Notes under the pieces: model-generated
Seen by the model: only the letters and a program-made list of their open reading frames with translations
Databases searched by the model: none
What the model was told of the DNA's origin: nothing
Shown: one piece after another, positions 1-12,043 of the stretch
How positions within the stretch are numbered: position 1 is the first letter of the stretch
How the letters are laid out: each line of letters begins with the position of its first letter
Assembly: GCA_963565915.1 (NCBI GenBank)
Contig: OY751492.1
Location: 124,001 to 188,000 of the forward strand
Source of the DNA: Entoloma clypeatum
Taxonomy: Eukaryota > Basidiomycota > Agaricomycetes > Agaricales > Entolomataceae
Length of the DNA: 64,000 bases
Reading direction: 5' to 3'
Made by a program: the position numbers and the translations under genes

Positions 1-286
1 TTTCTCATGCCCCAGGCCCAGGTTGCATCAATGAGCGCTGTTGGAAAGGGCGGAAAACCGTCGGACATCGCGAACTTGGTTTCCTTCTTGGCTTCCCCGG
101 CATCGCATTTCATCACAGGCAAGTGTTTACCCCTTCGCCCGTCATAGTTTATCCACTCATCTACCACGGTGTGGTTAGGACAAACGGCAAGCATATTTTT
201 TCATTCTCATCGTTGTTGCAAGCCTACTATACTAACGAGGCTTCTCTGGCTAGATTTCCGTCGATGGGGGAACGAACTTTGATTAA
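1..286 (+). CDS. Short-chain dehydrogenase/reductase, C-terminal end only
   Basis: Frame 1 is open from the left edge to about base 120 and reads as the C-terminal helix region of a classical SDR (GKPSDIANLVSFLASP, then SHFITG). A second exon at 254-286 reads ISVDGGTNFD and stop; the VDGG motif is typical of the last strand of FabG-like SDRs. The Rossmann fold and the YxxxK active site lie off the left edge. The splice junction is unresolved: neither the GT donor after base 122 nor the GC donor after base 118 joins the VDGG exon in frame. Either the gene has a small indel or the intron boundaries differ from those I see. The substrate cannot be told from this fragment. Confidence 0.6.
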
Positions 287-714
287 AGTATTGATCTGCA
301 GAGTCGGTCGGGATTATGTCCGATCGATGATTGATCCACTTTTTTGATACTCGGTTTGGGGATGCGGGATTCTCCAAAGGCCACGTCACAGGTGGTTTAT
401 TACAGACACTTGGCCCTATTTTTCTTTTTGCGAAGTGAGCTTCAGGACCAAGAAGAACAGCACCGTCAATCGTTAAACCCGATGATAGAATACTTAGGTG
501 CTTTGCCCATAGGTAGTTTGTCCGCGTCAGACGTCATGTTCTCAGTGCGAATAACAACATCATCGGGCCAGGTTACTAAGTTCGAGACATAACAAACCAC
601 TGAGTCAAAATTTGATCAACGTTTCTTCAGCCACCATACGAGCTACAGCCTACTGATAACGAATCGTCTGCCTCTGTCCCTCAAAGCTTCAGAACCCTCC
701 CGTCTGAATAACAT

Positions 715-1100
715 CTAATCAAGATCTGCAGCCGACTCGGAGACATCAGCTTCGGCTTCTGAGTCACTGTTTGCCCCATAGTATCTACCACCACCATAGT
801 AACGGCAATAACGGGGGCACCACCAGGGGAACCAACCCCAGCGCCTCCTGCATTGACGGGGGCAGCGCGGGCGGTAAGGGTAAGGATAAGGATAACCAGG
901 ACCGTATTGGTTGATTTCCGCAGGATTATCGGCCTTATCCTGACGACGTGGCGTTAGGAATCTTATGACTAGAATGTCTGAGGAAGCAGACATACCTCAA
1001 CGTTTGTGGAGTGTGCAGCAGCAGCCTCGTTTTCGGGCATGGCAGCGACGAGCCCGCTAACGAGAGCGAGGGTGACACAGAGGGTTGCAGATAATTTCAT
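715..1100 (-). CDS. Small secreted Tyr/Arg/Cys-rich protein
   Basis: Two exons, 1100-996 and 939-715, join in phase 0 across a 56-nt intron (GTATGT...CAG) and give 109 aa. Residues 1-20 form a clear signal peptide (MKLSATLCVTLALVSGLVAA). The mature part has a Tyr-Pro repeat (YPYPYPY), an Arg/Trp-rich core with two C-P-R-x-C pairs, a Gly-Tyr stretch and an acidic tail (SDSEAEADVSES). I do not recognise a family. The composition suggests a cell-wall or extracellular peptide. The intron joins a plain signal-peptide exon to the mature exon, which supports it as a real gene. Confidence 0.6.
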
Positions 1101-2134
1101 GATGGTAGTGGTTGGATGTGGTTGATTGAGGTAACCTGGAGTTTGGGGGGAGAGATTGCGAGAGAATTTATACTCGAGCTTGTCAGACATGTTCGAGTTC
1201 GTCGGTCTATCTTCTCCGCTTTTCTGGGCATGGCCAAGGAAGGAATGCTTGCGTCGTGGAGCGGTAGAGGAGATCCCTTGAAAAGCGCCACTGTGTGCCG
1301 GTTGTGAATGTTTGGGAACCATCGATTCGGTTGCCCATCCTACGCCAGTGCATCAACGTTGGATATTTGGGAAGGAATGTGTAGGTCACCAAGAGAGACT
1401 GTTTCAACGAAGCATTCCATCCACAGCAGTAAGAACACCTTGGGCTCTACAAACCCCCTAAACGTCAAGGTCGTGAATCCCCGAAACGCCAGATAGGAGG
1501 GATTGCTAGACTCTTAGAGTCACATCTTTGCAAACAAAAGGTCGCAGAAACAAAAGGTCGCTGCGAGCCAGAGAATGCGCCTGGAGCTCAAGAACTCGAT
1601 ATGCGATGCTTAAAATAAAAGAGGTTCAACATCTGGAGGCGCGGGTTTATCCGGCCTGATGATGTCGGCTACATTTCGGCGATCAGTTTCAAAAATTTCA
1701 TGCCAAAACCATTACGTCGGAATTGATGAACAGACGCGCCAGAATATTAGCAGGTGCCTTGGCGGCCTTGGGATAGCTCATCGACATCCTTGATCGGTTG
1801 GCGTCAAAAATCGGTCACAATTCAACAGTCTGCATTTCTACATGATTTTGGGACGTGGACCGGTTCACATCGCAACCTCCAGCTTTCTCTGGTGGTCGGC
1901 ACATTCCAACGCACCAAAGAACGCTGTGGTAAAGAGCTCTGGCAGCCCCTTGCCACGTTGCAGCAGATTCGGCCTTGTCCTGTCACGGTCATGAAAACAT
2001 GACGGTCAGCCGACAATCTCAATCCCAGTATCTGACGATTCTGGATGTCCGCCTCTTATTTTTCACCCATTTATATCGCCGCCATCCTCCCTCAGCTTTC
2101 TCTCTCCTTCCCTGCAGCTCTCCTTGTCGTCGAT

Positions 2135-3507
2135 ATGCGAAAATCAACCGTTATCCTTCTTTCCTTCGCTTTCTTCGCTGGCGCATCCCCCACGACGAAA
2201 CGCTCTTTAGCCAGAGTTTTCAAGAAATGCATTCGACCGGATGTGATTGCTCTAACTTTCGTGAGTAGTACGCTTCGATTTTGGGAAGTGGCATGCCCAA
2301 TATGTATATATCTTTCAGGATGATGGCCCTTCTCCATACCTGTACGTCATCCAGCCTTCTAGCCTCACGTTCCCTTGTTCAACAAGCCCAGACGACAGAT
2401 CAGTGACGCTCTAAACGCGACCGGTGGGAAGGGAACTTTCTTCCTCAGTGCGTACGCATCCCTCTCTAGTTTGACCGCCCCCCATTGATGATCTCCATAG
2501 ATGGGAAAAATTGTACTTGTCCTGATGCATTCCGCAAGCAGTCTTGACCCATCCCACAGACGCTTGCATTTACGATGACGGCTCCATCTCCAGCATCAAG
2601 TACGCGTTTCAACAAGGCCATCAACTCGCGTCCCACACGTGGAGCCATCCCAATCTTACATTGCTGGACCGATATCAAGGTATTCTTCCCTCCATTCACG
2701 CACCGACTCGGATTATCTTTTTGACGCCGTACCGCGATATATACTTAGTTGTGGATCAGTTTTCCAAGATCGATGGTAGATGACTCGTCAACTTTTCTTC
2801 ACGCTCTTGGATTGAAATGCCTATTCAACAGATGCAATTGAACAGATCGCCGGCGTCAGACCGGCTTTCATGCGCCCTCGTAAGTCTGGTGATGCACGTC
2901 ATGATGTCTTCTTTTTTTCTGAGTTGTGCGGAAAATCAGCGTATGGAGAATATAACGACGTGGTCCTCGAAGTTGCTCGCGATCGAGGACAGTCCGTCGT
3001 CATGTGGGATTTCGAGTGCGTCGATACCCTCGTCATCTTTTCTACGTCATTGAAAGTTAACTAACGTCGCAAGCTCTGGAGATACGACTGGCCTGACTGC
3101 AGCACAAAGCGATAATCTATATGATAACCTCGCGAAAAAGCGCCCCAGAAATGTTCTCGCCTTGATGCATGATGTTAAACGTGGGTGTCTTCTCCTACAC
3201 TACAGACACCCCCAACTACACGATTTAATAACAGAGCCCACCGCGTACGTCGTCTCTTGTATTCGCCTTCGTTTCCTGAACTCCGATATGGCTGGCAGCG
3301 AAACCGTCGTACCTCACGCCATTTACGCGCTCCAAAAAGCGGGCTACAAGCTAGTGACTGTCGCAGAATGTCTCGGCCTGCCTGCGTACCAACAACCGCT
3401 TACCAAACGTGGGACGCGTAGGGTCAATGTAAGTCGCAAGTGCACATTCGCAACTGCCCTCATCTCAAACAACGTATTCCGTGTAGGCAACGTCGACTTG
3501 TGATTAA
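2135..3507 (+). CDS. Secreted polysaccharide (chitin) deacetylase, CE4/NodB family
   Basis: Twelve exons give 251 aa: 2135-2260, 2319-2341, 2392-2447, 2501-2512, 2560-2679, 2749-2775, 2832-2879, 2940-3015, 3074-3180, 3235-3244, 3299-3428, 3487-3507. All NodB motifs are present: TFDDG (41-45) with the general base Asp, HTWSH (98-102) with both metal-binding His, RPPYG (136-140), WDFDSGD (160-166) and LALMHDV (191-197). The first ~18 residues are a signal peptide, so the enzyme should act on chitin or chito-oligosaccharides at the wall or outside the cell. The start is the ATG just before the signal peptide; an in-frame upstream ATG (2045) would add 30 residues. The 12-nt and 10-nt exons are unusual. 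Substrate preference is inferred from family only. Confidence 0.88.
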
Positions 3508-5011
3508 AGAACGAGAACAACCACATCGGTACCTGATACCCTTTCCACATATGTAGACACGCCGATGCGAGCGCGTCGTGGCGCCCTTTGGCTCTCGGAT
3601 AAATGACACGCTGGGATGATATTTTTTTGTCAATTGCGGCGAATATTTTAGGATTTTTGGAGAAATATTTGTTCGCGAAGGTGGCAGGGACCGCAAAGCA
3701 TCTTGTATCATGAAACTTCGTACCTTCAGCCTGCTTGGTGATGCTTGCCCGTGGGAGGTCCTGATAGGTCCTGATGCGTGTATAACCCGATAGGCCTGAT
3801 AGTCGGCGGAGTTGGCATAAGCAGAGGGAAAGGTACCAGGCGACATGACATCTGCAATGATTTTCACCGCGAGACCCCGGTGTTTAAAATGTACAAGGCA
3901 CGACGAGGAACGGGCGAACGAGCGAGGGATAGTATCTACCAAAACGACCCACGGTGAGCCAACCAGGGTCCTGAACCGTTGAACCCCGTTGTTAGTCAAA
4001 AGAAGGCAGACTCAACGCGTGCATGCGTAGATATTCCAGTATCCTCCGTCTTCGCAACCGGCGTAGAACAGCAGGGTGCAGAAATCAAAAAAAAAAAGCG
4101 GTCAGCAGAGTTATTTCCATGACTCATAAGACGCGAATTTAAACGGTGATGGACGTCATCGAGGAACAAATGACGTGCCTTTGTAGGAACAGCCTTGAAG
4201 TTTGACTTGACAGCTGTGGTGAGCCCACAGTCATCGGTACTTTCATAATAATAAACGGTACCTTTATGATCAGATCAGATTCGGGCGGACTCGGGAGATC
4301 GAGAGGCACACCAGATTTCCGGGATAGCGGCCAGGCGGGTTTTTCTTCTAGTGGACCATGGGACTCTGATATGCGTATCATGATACGAATCGGGGGGACA
4401 ATCCTTGAAAATGGTGCAGGCTTCGGGTGAACGTGAAATGGCAAACACCTGCCATGATCGACCTTCGACTCCGAGAGTTAAATCAGGGCCCATCGACATC
4501 CGTTAATTAAACTGAGGGTCAGCGAAGGGCAGACCATCAGTCCGAGATGAAATGTTCCGAGGCACACGTCCAATATGCAGCGGGAATACAGTTTAGAGAC
4601 GTACGCGTAGAGAAACAACTTTGTTTGCGTTGCCAACAAACTCAGGCGGAGCCAATCGGAGTCGGAGTCGGAGTAAAGAACGCAACATCCCTCATTCGCA
4701 CTTCTTCATGACCACCGCCTAGAGATTTCCGAAAAAAAAAAGAGGACCGGCACGGAGGACTGTTTCCGCGTTGAACCAGCGAGGGGCAGTCGAGGGGCTC
4801 TGATGGAGTTCAGAAACTACAGCTGATCCTTGGCCTAGATCCAAGTTCCACCCCTGTACCTTCCTCATGAGCCAAGGTGGTGTCAAACGACAGAAGGGAT
4901 CAACTTAGGTTCCTCCACCTTTCCGTCCCCCTATAGGCTCCCTACTTAAACCGACTCTTAGGGCATACAACAACGTTCAAACCCCATCATTTGAGCGGAC
5001 AACTTCAGCCC
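3508..5011. other. Intergenic, no gene recognised
   Basis: Contains only a minus-strand open stretch (3460-3999) without recognisable homology, signal peptide or intron structure. The last 200 bases are pyrimidine-rich and probably hold the promoter of the downstream phosphatase. Confidence 0.5.
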
Positions 5012-5660
5012 ATGAACATGATCAGATTCGACAATCTTTCATCCGAGGTCATGGAAGCGATGTGCACCCCAATGCACCGAATCTCGATACCACAAAGCGA
5101 TGGGCGCAGTAGCCTTTACCTTGGCTCTCTTTCCGCGGTCATGGATAGAGGTCTCCTGCGCGAACATCGTATCTCGCACGTGGTACAAGTCATCGACGCG
5201 TCTTGGATCCCGCTCTCCGACACAGATGGGTTTAACTTTTATCACATCGAAATCCTGGACCACGCGACAGCCGATCTCAGACCGCACCTCGACGGCGCTT
5301 GCAATTTTATCGAGGGAGCTCTCAAAGGAGGGCGGAACGTCCTTGTGCATTGTCATCAGGTGAGCACCCCAAAAATCTGGCATGCACCCCCAATTCTTTT
5401 CTATTCAAATGAGTTTCCCCCCTCCCCCTGCTCCTCGCGCTGAATTATCTCCTCCACAGGGCGTGTCACGGAGCCCGTCGATCATCATCGCGTACCTGCT
5501 CCGCAACCACGGTATGACATTCGACGATGCCCTCGCTCTCCTGAAACAACATCGGGCGTGTGTCAAGCCCAACTCTGGGTTCATCACCACTTTGCGGGAG
5601 TGGGAGGATCATTTGCGTCGCCCGTCGGCGGCAAGACGCTCCACTGCTCCACTATGGTGA
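5012..5660 (+). CDS. Dual-specificity protein phosphatase (small DUSP)
   Basis: Two exons, 5012-5359 and 5460-5660, join in phase 0 to give 182 aa. The active-site loop is built across the splice junction: HCHQ ends exon 1 and GVSRS starts exon 2, giving the HCx5R signature with Cys114 and Arg120. LYLGSLSAV near the N-terminus is the usual DUSP 'lysine/substrate entry' strand, and the Ser-rich SRSPSIIIAYL helix and the final helix match atypical DUSPs. It should remove phosphate from Ser/Thr/Tyr residues, likely in MAP-kinase signalling, with no targeting domain. The first ATG of this frame is at 5012; the frame is open a little further 5'. Confidence 0.88.
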
Positions 5661-7242
5661 GATCAAAGGCATTATCACTCGATAAGGAAGTGGTCATGCT
5701 GACGCTTCTGTGATGTCATCACAGATCAGCTTTTTCTCTTTTCGCTGTCGTTTCGCATTTGCCAGGTTATAACTACCCCTACTTTAGTATAATCGTCGTT
5801 ACCATACCTGTACATCAGTGAGAAACTTCAAAGCCCAACGTTAGTGACTTTCGACATAGACAAATAAATGGATTCTCTACAACGGTCTCGCGGGATAGTG
5901 CTTGGGTCTAGCTTCTGTCCTTGGTGTTTCTTTTTGTGTGTGCTCCGAATTCGAAAGTCATAGTTCCACCTATTAGGGGGTCTGTCACGCTTTCTTTGCG
6001 CGCTGGATGGCCACGAGCTATAAAGTCCATCCAGTAACTTACTCTCGCAGAACTGCGAATAATCATTGTGTCGGTTTTCAGCGAGCGACGATATGGTTAA
6101 TACTTACCGATGATAAAATATTCCTCGATCACTCGCTTGATGAAAGCCCATTTCATCGTTTGCCTTTTACCCCGAGGTCTCCAATTTCTGTTAGAGGTAA
6201 ACCCGACCAGTGTTAGTCCCTCAAGCTCGAATACGAATCACGTACCATTCGGGGCCCGAACATTCGAACCCCTAGTAAAGCGTTGGGCTTTCGTGTGCCA
6301 AGCACGCTGACGCTTTCTCGCACCGACTGACGATCGAAGATCGATGAACTTGCATTCTCACTCCTGAGAGAGAAAGTAGTGGCCCCTCTCTGCGTCCGTG
6401 AAATTCCTGACACATGAAGTCCGGAGTCAATAAATGTGTAGCGTACGTGGAGCTCAAGTGGCATACACTCCACGAAGTCTCGACAAATCAGTCAGTACCC
6501 TGGCCGCGGTTTGGTTTTTTTGCCTGTTGAGTTCAAGATGATTTTGAAACACTGCCGAGCGCTCACTATGGACTCGTTTTGGGCCGACGCGAGGCTCAAC
6601 TTCGCCTGTGCCGTTCGCGCTCATGTGATTACGACATCAAACCAAACCACCATACCCTTGTCTATCAAGCCTTTATACACTGACCCTGATGGCCTCACAT
6701 CCGATGGGAATGAGACTAGAATGTGAGGGCTCGGAGGAGAAAAGCAAGCCCGGAGCGCCAGGGAGCCAGATCCGAACAAAGTGGATGTCCAAATCCGGAA
6801 GCACCGGCACTAGGGGAAGCGGTAGGGTGGGTCGAAAAAACGAGGGGCGCGGCCGCCCGAGAAAAGAAAGCTTGAACCGCATGCGTACAGTCTGTGTTTG
6901 TACATGTATCTAATGCATGGTGATGGAGGCGGTGCGGCCCCCACCTCCCAACTTGGGCCCTCCCGCTGAAACCCCCACATTTGAGGGGATTTGGTAGACC
7001 AAATTGGGAAGGAAAGCGTGAGAGGATGGGACTGAAACTATAAGTAAGTAGCCAGAAACTTCCGAATTAAGCCAAAAAAGAATATGGTTTGTGACCAAGT
7101 GTCGTATACAGAAGCAATCCCTCGGCAAGATGCGCGGAGAGCCTGGTAAAAGCAACATATCACATCACAAGATTGTCACGATGACGTAACCAGCCCCGAG
7201 TTCTCATAAGAGAGGTCGCAAACAAACCCACGATCGCAAAAA
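5661..7242. other. Intergenic, no gene recognised
   Basis: No open frame in this stretch shows a recognisable domain. Short open stretches around 6000-6300 and 6700-6900 look random. The end of the region is upstream of the aldehyde dehydrogenase start. Confidence 0.5.
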
Positions 7243-9637
7243 ATGCCTAGCAAATTCACTCACACGTTCGATACCCCGACTTACAAGGGCGCAGTCACCC
7301 TCAATACTGGCCTCTTCATCGACGGCAAATGGGTCGACCCCGTTGAGCCTGCTACAATCGAGTGAGACTCTGCTTCGTTTACTCGGCACACAACTCACCC
7401 CCGAACGTCTTGCGACCAGCATCATCAATCCAGGTAACTTTCAGACCTCTACAACGTCCAAAACACGACACGGATCTAACGAAAAATGTCCTCAGTGACT
7501 GGAAAAGTCATCGTCGCCGTCGCGGGAGGCTCGTCCAAAGATGTCGATATTGCCGTCGCAGCTGCGAAGAAGGTCCGTCTGTGTCTTTTCTTGTTTTGGG
7601 AACATAACCTCGAACATTTGGCTTCAGGCGTACAAGACGACATGGGGCCTCAGGTGTCCCGGTGCACAGCGTGGAAGGTTGTTGAACAAGCTTGCGGATC
7701 TGATTGAGAAACACGCGGACGAGCTGGCGGCTTTAGAAGCGTTGGACGTTGGTGAGTTTTGTGTTCGGTGGCGTACATCCCAATTGGATTTGTCATCCGT
7801 TTAGGCAAAGTCTATGGCAATGCAAGAGTCATTGATGTCGTCGGGGCGCTGAACACGATCAGATACTATGCTGGTTGGGCCGATAAGATTCACGGGAAGA
7901 CCATCGAGGTCAGTGTTTCAGGGTTGAGGCTGGCAGATGTGATTCCGTCTGATCCGATGTTCGTTAGACGAATGAAACCAAGTTCGCTTATACGAGGCAC
8001 GAGCCTTACGGTGTTGTCGTGCGTTCTAATAACCATTCCTCTGCCACCACCTCACCGCGTTTCTTGCATAGGGTCAAATCATCCCCTGGAACTTCCCTCT
8101 GGTAAGACTAGGCTCCATATTCTCCTCCTGCCCCCCTCTAATTTGAGTGAATAGGGAATGTTAGCCTGGAAGATCGGCCCTGCCCTTGCTACAGGCAACA
8201 CGATCGTTCTAAAGGTGGGGGGATTTATTTCTTCTCTCGTAAAGTCATCCTCCGAACTGACGCGTCTCCCGATCCCCCCAGCCGTCTGAGATCACTCCTC
8301 TTTCCGCCCTTCGAATTGCGGATCTGATCGCAGAAGCCGGCTTTCCCCCAGGCGTCGTCAACATCATCAATGGCTTTGGTGCAGTTTTTTTTTCTTTTCA
8401 AAACAAAAAACACTTCATTCCTCAACCTATAATCCGAATACCCCTCAGGACAAACCGTCGGGGAAGCTATCGCGCGCCACCCCAAAATCGAAAAGGTTGC
8501 GTTCACGGGGAGCACGCTTACGGGGCGCAAGATCATGAAAGCCGCCGCGGAGACGAACCTGAAGGTGGTGACGCTCGAGCTGGGCGGGAAGAGCCCGACT
8601 GTCATCTTTGATGACGCAAATTTGGAGCAGGCGGTCAAGTGGGCTGCGTCCGGCATCTTGTCAGTGCCCCTCCCCCCCTTCGCTTCTTTTTCCGTGGTGG
8701 TCCCATGTTCTGACTTGATTGATTATTAGTTTCAACATGGGCCAAGCGTGCACCGCTGGCTCGCGGATCTTCGTCCAGGAGGGGATCTACGACACGTTCC
8801 TCACACGCTTTACGCAGGTCGCCCAGGGTTTGGGTGGTGCCATTGGAGACCCGTTCGATAAAGGAACGCAGCACGGGCCACAGGTATCACAGGTGCAGTT
8901 TGACGTACGTTCCCCCCCCCCCCCTCCCTTCCTCCCGTTCTTTTCAGATTGATGAGCGAGAAACACGTCGTTAGCGCGTGATGTCGTACATCTCCTCCGG
9001 CCAAGCCGAAGGCGCGACTCTCCTTGTCGGGGGCCAAAAGCACGGAGAGGAAGGGTACTTTATCCAGCCGACGATCTTCACGGATGTCAAGCCCGAGATG
9101 AAGATCATGCGGGAAGAGATCTTTGGGCCCGTTGCGGCCGTTGTGAAGTTCAAGACCGAGGAAGGTTGGACGTGTTTACTTTTTTCCCCTTCTCCCTCGT
9201 CTTTGCTCAAATGGGTATACAACTTTTTGCAGAGGTGATTGAAGCTGCGAATGATACGGTTTATGGGTTGGGGTGCAATGTGTTCACGGACAATGTGCAG
9301 CGCGCGGTGAGGGTGGCACATGCGCTTGAGGCTGGGTCTGCGTGGGTGCGTGTTGTCGTCCCCATATCCTTGCCTCTCTTTGGGTTTATGACCATGTAAT
9401 CCTTTTTTACTTTTTTTTTTTCACTTGCAGGTGAATTGCTCCCAGAATGTCGACGTCGGTGTTCCGTTCGGAGGTTACAAGCAGTCGGGTATTGGGCGGG
9501 AGTTGGGCGAGTACGCACTCGATACGTACGCCTCTTTTCCCTTTTTGTGTCTGTGGATGGTTGGCTGATCGTGCTGGTGTTGGAACAGATACACTCAAGT
9601 GAAAGGCGTCCATATCAATATTGGATATCACTTGTAG
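7243..9637 (+). CDS. Aldehyde dehydrogenase (NAD(P)+)
   Basis: Fifteen exons give 502 aa, the normal family length: 7243-7361, 7420-7433, 7496-7572, 7628-7751, 7805-7908, 7968-8018, 8072-8101, 8155-8214, 8282-8378, 8449-8659, 8730-8904, 8975-9164, 9233-9345, 9431-9525, 9589-9637. Visible signatures: IPWNFPL, KPSE, the FTGST nucleotide loop, LELGGKSP with the general-base Glu, [13 protein letters not shown] with the catalytic Cys, EEIFGPV, and [15 protein letters not shown]. It oxidises aldehydes to acids in the cytosol (no targeting peptide seen). Closest to the fungal ALDH2/ALDH1-like group (cf. AldA-type). All 14 introns are 51-85 nt. The 14-nt exon 2 is short but needed for the INP motif. 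Confidence 0.93.
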
Positions 9638-9785
9638 TTTGGTCCAACAAAATCGAAGTGGGGTGTTCGGACCTGATGTACTTGAGGTTGAGGGACTTTA
9701 TCTTGTACAGTATATAAATTGACAATCCATGTATTGATGCCCACAGTTTAGATATTGGACGACGCAAGGCGAGGCCACGACACAA

Positions 9786-10380
9786 TCAAAACCAACTGTA
9801 AGCTTGCATCGCATACGCCATAAACACCTCGTGGGGGGGGGGGTTCCGGCTGAGCAGGATGCCGAGCTTCTGGAAGTAGTACTCGGGGGCGAGGTGTTGG
9901 ATGATGTTCCAAAAGGCGGAGGAGGTCAGCGACCAGATGGAGAGGCTGCCTGGGATCACCGGATATGTGTTGTACGAGAACTTACCCACTGAGTCGGAGC
10001 CTTCGCAGCCTTGAAAGTTGGCAGAAGGGCTCTCGAAACGCAAATGCCAAAGAGTCAGAAATCAAAAATTGTAGATTGTAAACACGTGGTTCATAGCCCA
10101 CCGCGAGGGTCGAACTCGCAGCCTTCAGATACCTTTACAGCTAGCAGCTCACGAATTGATAGTAAGAGTCTGACGCTCTATCCGATTGAGCTAGGCAGGC
10201 ATTACGAGATATGGACAATGGGTGATGATGATATTGGTGAACTGCACGTCGGAGCGCGAAGTTCTCCCGTGCAGCTGAAAAAAAAAAAAGCTGCCAGCCT
10301 GCGCATGAAGAATTCGTAGAAGGCCTCGGGGTTACTAGGGAAGGCATCCGCCCAAAGCATAGTGAGTTCATGGATGTAGA
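9786..10380 (-). pseudogene. Possible remnants of an unrecognised gene around the tRNA
   Basis: On the minus strand two protein-like blocks flank the tRNA gene. At about 10380-10205 a frame reads LTMLWADAFPSNPEAFYEFFMRR, then a poly-T/poly-F tract. At about 9975-9786 another reads like a C-terminus (YNTYPVIPGSLSIWS, then AFWNIIQHLAPEYYF...) and stops. I do not recognise the family. A gene split by the tRNA, or two decaying exons, would both fit. Low confidence. Confidence 0.25.
10095..10200 (-). tRNA. tRNA-Lys(CUU) with a 32-nt intron
   Basis: Minus-strand cloverleaf. Acceptor stem GCCTGCC pairs with GGTGGGC (two wobbles) and is followed by discriminator T. The D arm has GCTC/GAGC, the anticodon stem TCAGA/TCTGA, and the T arm GCGAG-TTCGACC-CTCGC. 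The anticodon loop carries CTT. A 32-nt intron (10131-10162) interrupts the loop after position 37, the standard place for nuclear tRNA introns. Without it the tRNA is 74 nt. Confidence 0.88.
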
Positions 10381-10449
10381 GTAGTAGGCGGTATTATGTT
10401 TGAGCTCACGAAAGACAGATCGGATGGGCCCCGCCAGAAATCACCCAGA

Positions 10450-10532
10450 GGCCTGGTGGTGTAGTGAGTTTTAATATAGCCAAGCGCGGGGTGTCATGCG
10501 AACCCCACCTCGTTCGATTCGAGACTGGGCTA
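10450..10532 (+). other. tRNA-like sequence, probably not a working tRNA
   Basis: A-box-like TGGTGTAGTGAG and B-box-like GTTCGATTC lie at tRNA spacing, and GGCCTGG can pair with CTGGGCT at the ends. The middle is too long and gives no normal 5-bp anticodon stem with a 7-nt loop, and one T-stem pair is missing. A tRNA pseudogene or tRNA-derived repeat is more likely. Confidence 0.3.
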
Positions 10533-10817
10533 ATGATTCATCAGGGTGTTTCGCGCCAAAATCTTTTTGTCCAACTTGAACGATCATTTTTTTGCCAGGA
10601 ATAAGCCTGATAGTGTGACGGGAACATCATCGCGTTACGTGGTGTGGGAAACATAAAACTCGAGGATGGGCTGATATGTAGACTTGGACTTCGTGTTTTT
10701 TGTTATTTTTTTCGATCTTGAACGGTAAATTCGACGTCGAGGATAGGAATTGTATTGATGGGTCTATATGGATAATAAATGACAAGACTACAAACGCAAC
10801 AAATTGCAACAAAAAAA
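10533..10817. other. Intergenic
   Basis: No gene or recognisable RNA is visible between the tRNA-like sequence and the 3' end of the isomerase gene. Confidence 0.4.
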
Positions 10818-12043
10818 TCAAAGTTTCGGTTTGGTCCTTTGCAGCGGTGCAAATTTGGGAGCTTCTTTCGCTTTCATAGCTCGCAAGTTTTCAAGAATGT
10901 CCTATGAATCTCTCGTCAAAAGCGAAAAAGAAATCCATGGCCGGACGAAACTCACTCCCGTCAACAACGCAGCAGCGTTCCACGCAACCGTATACTGAAG
11001 GTTTGCCGCCACCCTAGAAAGAAATAGCTCGAAAATTAACACCCCTCCCATAGATAAAAAAGCGCTCACGAATGGTCCCTCGAATGCGTGATCAGATGCT
11101 TAGCGCCAGCAACGGCGACCGGACTCTTGGCCGCAATCGCCTTGGCGAGCTCCAGGGCTTCTTTGACGACCTGATCCCTGCCCCCGTCCACGACCTTTGA
11201 AACAAGCCCCAGCTTCTCGGCCTCGGACGCGGAGAAGGGGCGTGCAGTGTACGTCAGTTCGCGTGCGAGCGAGAGGTTCCCGGTTATCTTGGTGATGTGA
11301 GCGAGGGTCCCTACGTCGGGTGCGAGACCGATATCGACTTCCTGAAATAGGATCATTTTTAAGGGTCAAAAAAGGACAGATTTCAACAAGGGGTAGTAGG
11401 ACGAGGCGATCTGACGCACCTTGATGGAAAAGACGGCATCATGGGCAGCGTACCTGATATCGCAGGCAGATATGAGGTCGACGCCTAGTCCAATGACGGA
11501 TCCGTGCACAGCGGCGATAACGGGGAAGAGACACCGGTCCGGTGCGCCGATTGCGTGCTGGAACTCGAGGAGGACTTGGCGCATGCCGAAGGAGGCGCGG
11601 GCTGAATCTCGGTGCGGTGAGGAGGGGGTGGCGGCTGAGCCGATAGAGGTGGCGGCGGTTACTGTAGAAATGGTCAGGACGGGCAGGAGTGGGAGAGGGG
11701 AGGCGACGCAACGATCGAGGCCTGCTGTGAACAGCTTTGGTATGGCAGAGGAAATGACGACTGCTCGAATGTCGGTTCCGGACGCGTGCGCTTCTGAGAG
11801 GTCGTCGAAAAGTCTGCCATAGGCAGTCCAATACCTGTTTTTAGCCGAGGCAATGAGATTTCGGCAGGGCGGGCAGAGGGGATACGACGAACTCTGCGGA
11901 GAAGGCGTTCACAGGCTTCCTGTATAAATTTTTTAGGTTAGGGAAGAGAACATGGGTATGTTGGTGTACCGTGCAAGCTCGACGTGAAATACATGAGGGA
12001 AAGGTTCAGAAACTTGGAGCCATTTGGTGCTGAATTGGGACAT
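10818..12043 (-). CDS. Delta(3,5)-delta(2,4)-dienoyl-CoA isomerase (crotonase family)
   Basis: Seven exons (5'->3' on the minus strand: 12043-11970, 11919-11893, 11834-11713, 11661-11420, 11341-11070, 11013-10956, 10901-10818) give 292 aa. Crotonase features: PVNAFSAEYW near the N-terminus, KLFTAGLDL (CoA/oxyanion strand), FPVIAAVHGSVIGLGVDL (second oxyanion turn), DIRYAAHDAVFS followed by EVDIGLAPDVGT, where the acidic residues match the dienoyl isomerase site, and SPVAVAGAKHLI. The enzyme shifts double bases of odd-position unsaturated fatty acyl-CoAs in beta-oxidation. The C-terminus ends in PKL, a weak match to a peroxisomal PTS1 signal. The AGLDL motif is only complete if a 51-nt intron (11712-11662) with branch site CTGAC is removed. 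Confidence 0.85.

Noticed and set aside
3460..3999. 179-codon minus-strand frame
   Set aside because: Overlaps the last deacetylase exons, shows no known motif, signal peptide or sensible composition.
10450..10532. Functional tRNA on the plus strand
   Set aside because: A- and B-box-like sequences exist but no regular anticodon stem-loop forms and a T-stem pair is missing.
11439..11831. 130-codon minus-strand frame overlapping the isomerase
   Set aside because: A shadow frame of isomerase exons 3 and 4; Arg/Ser-rich and without homology.
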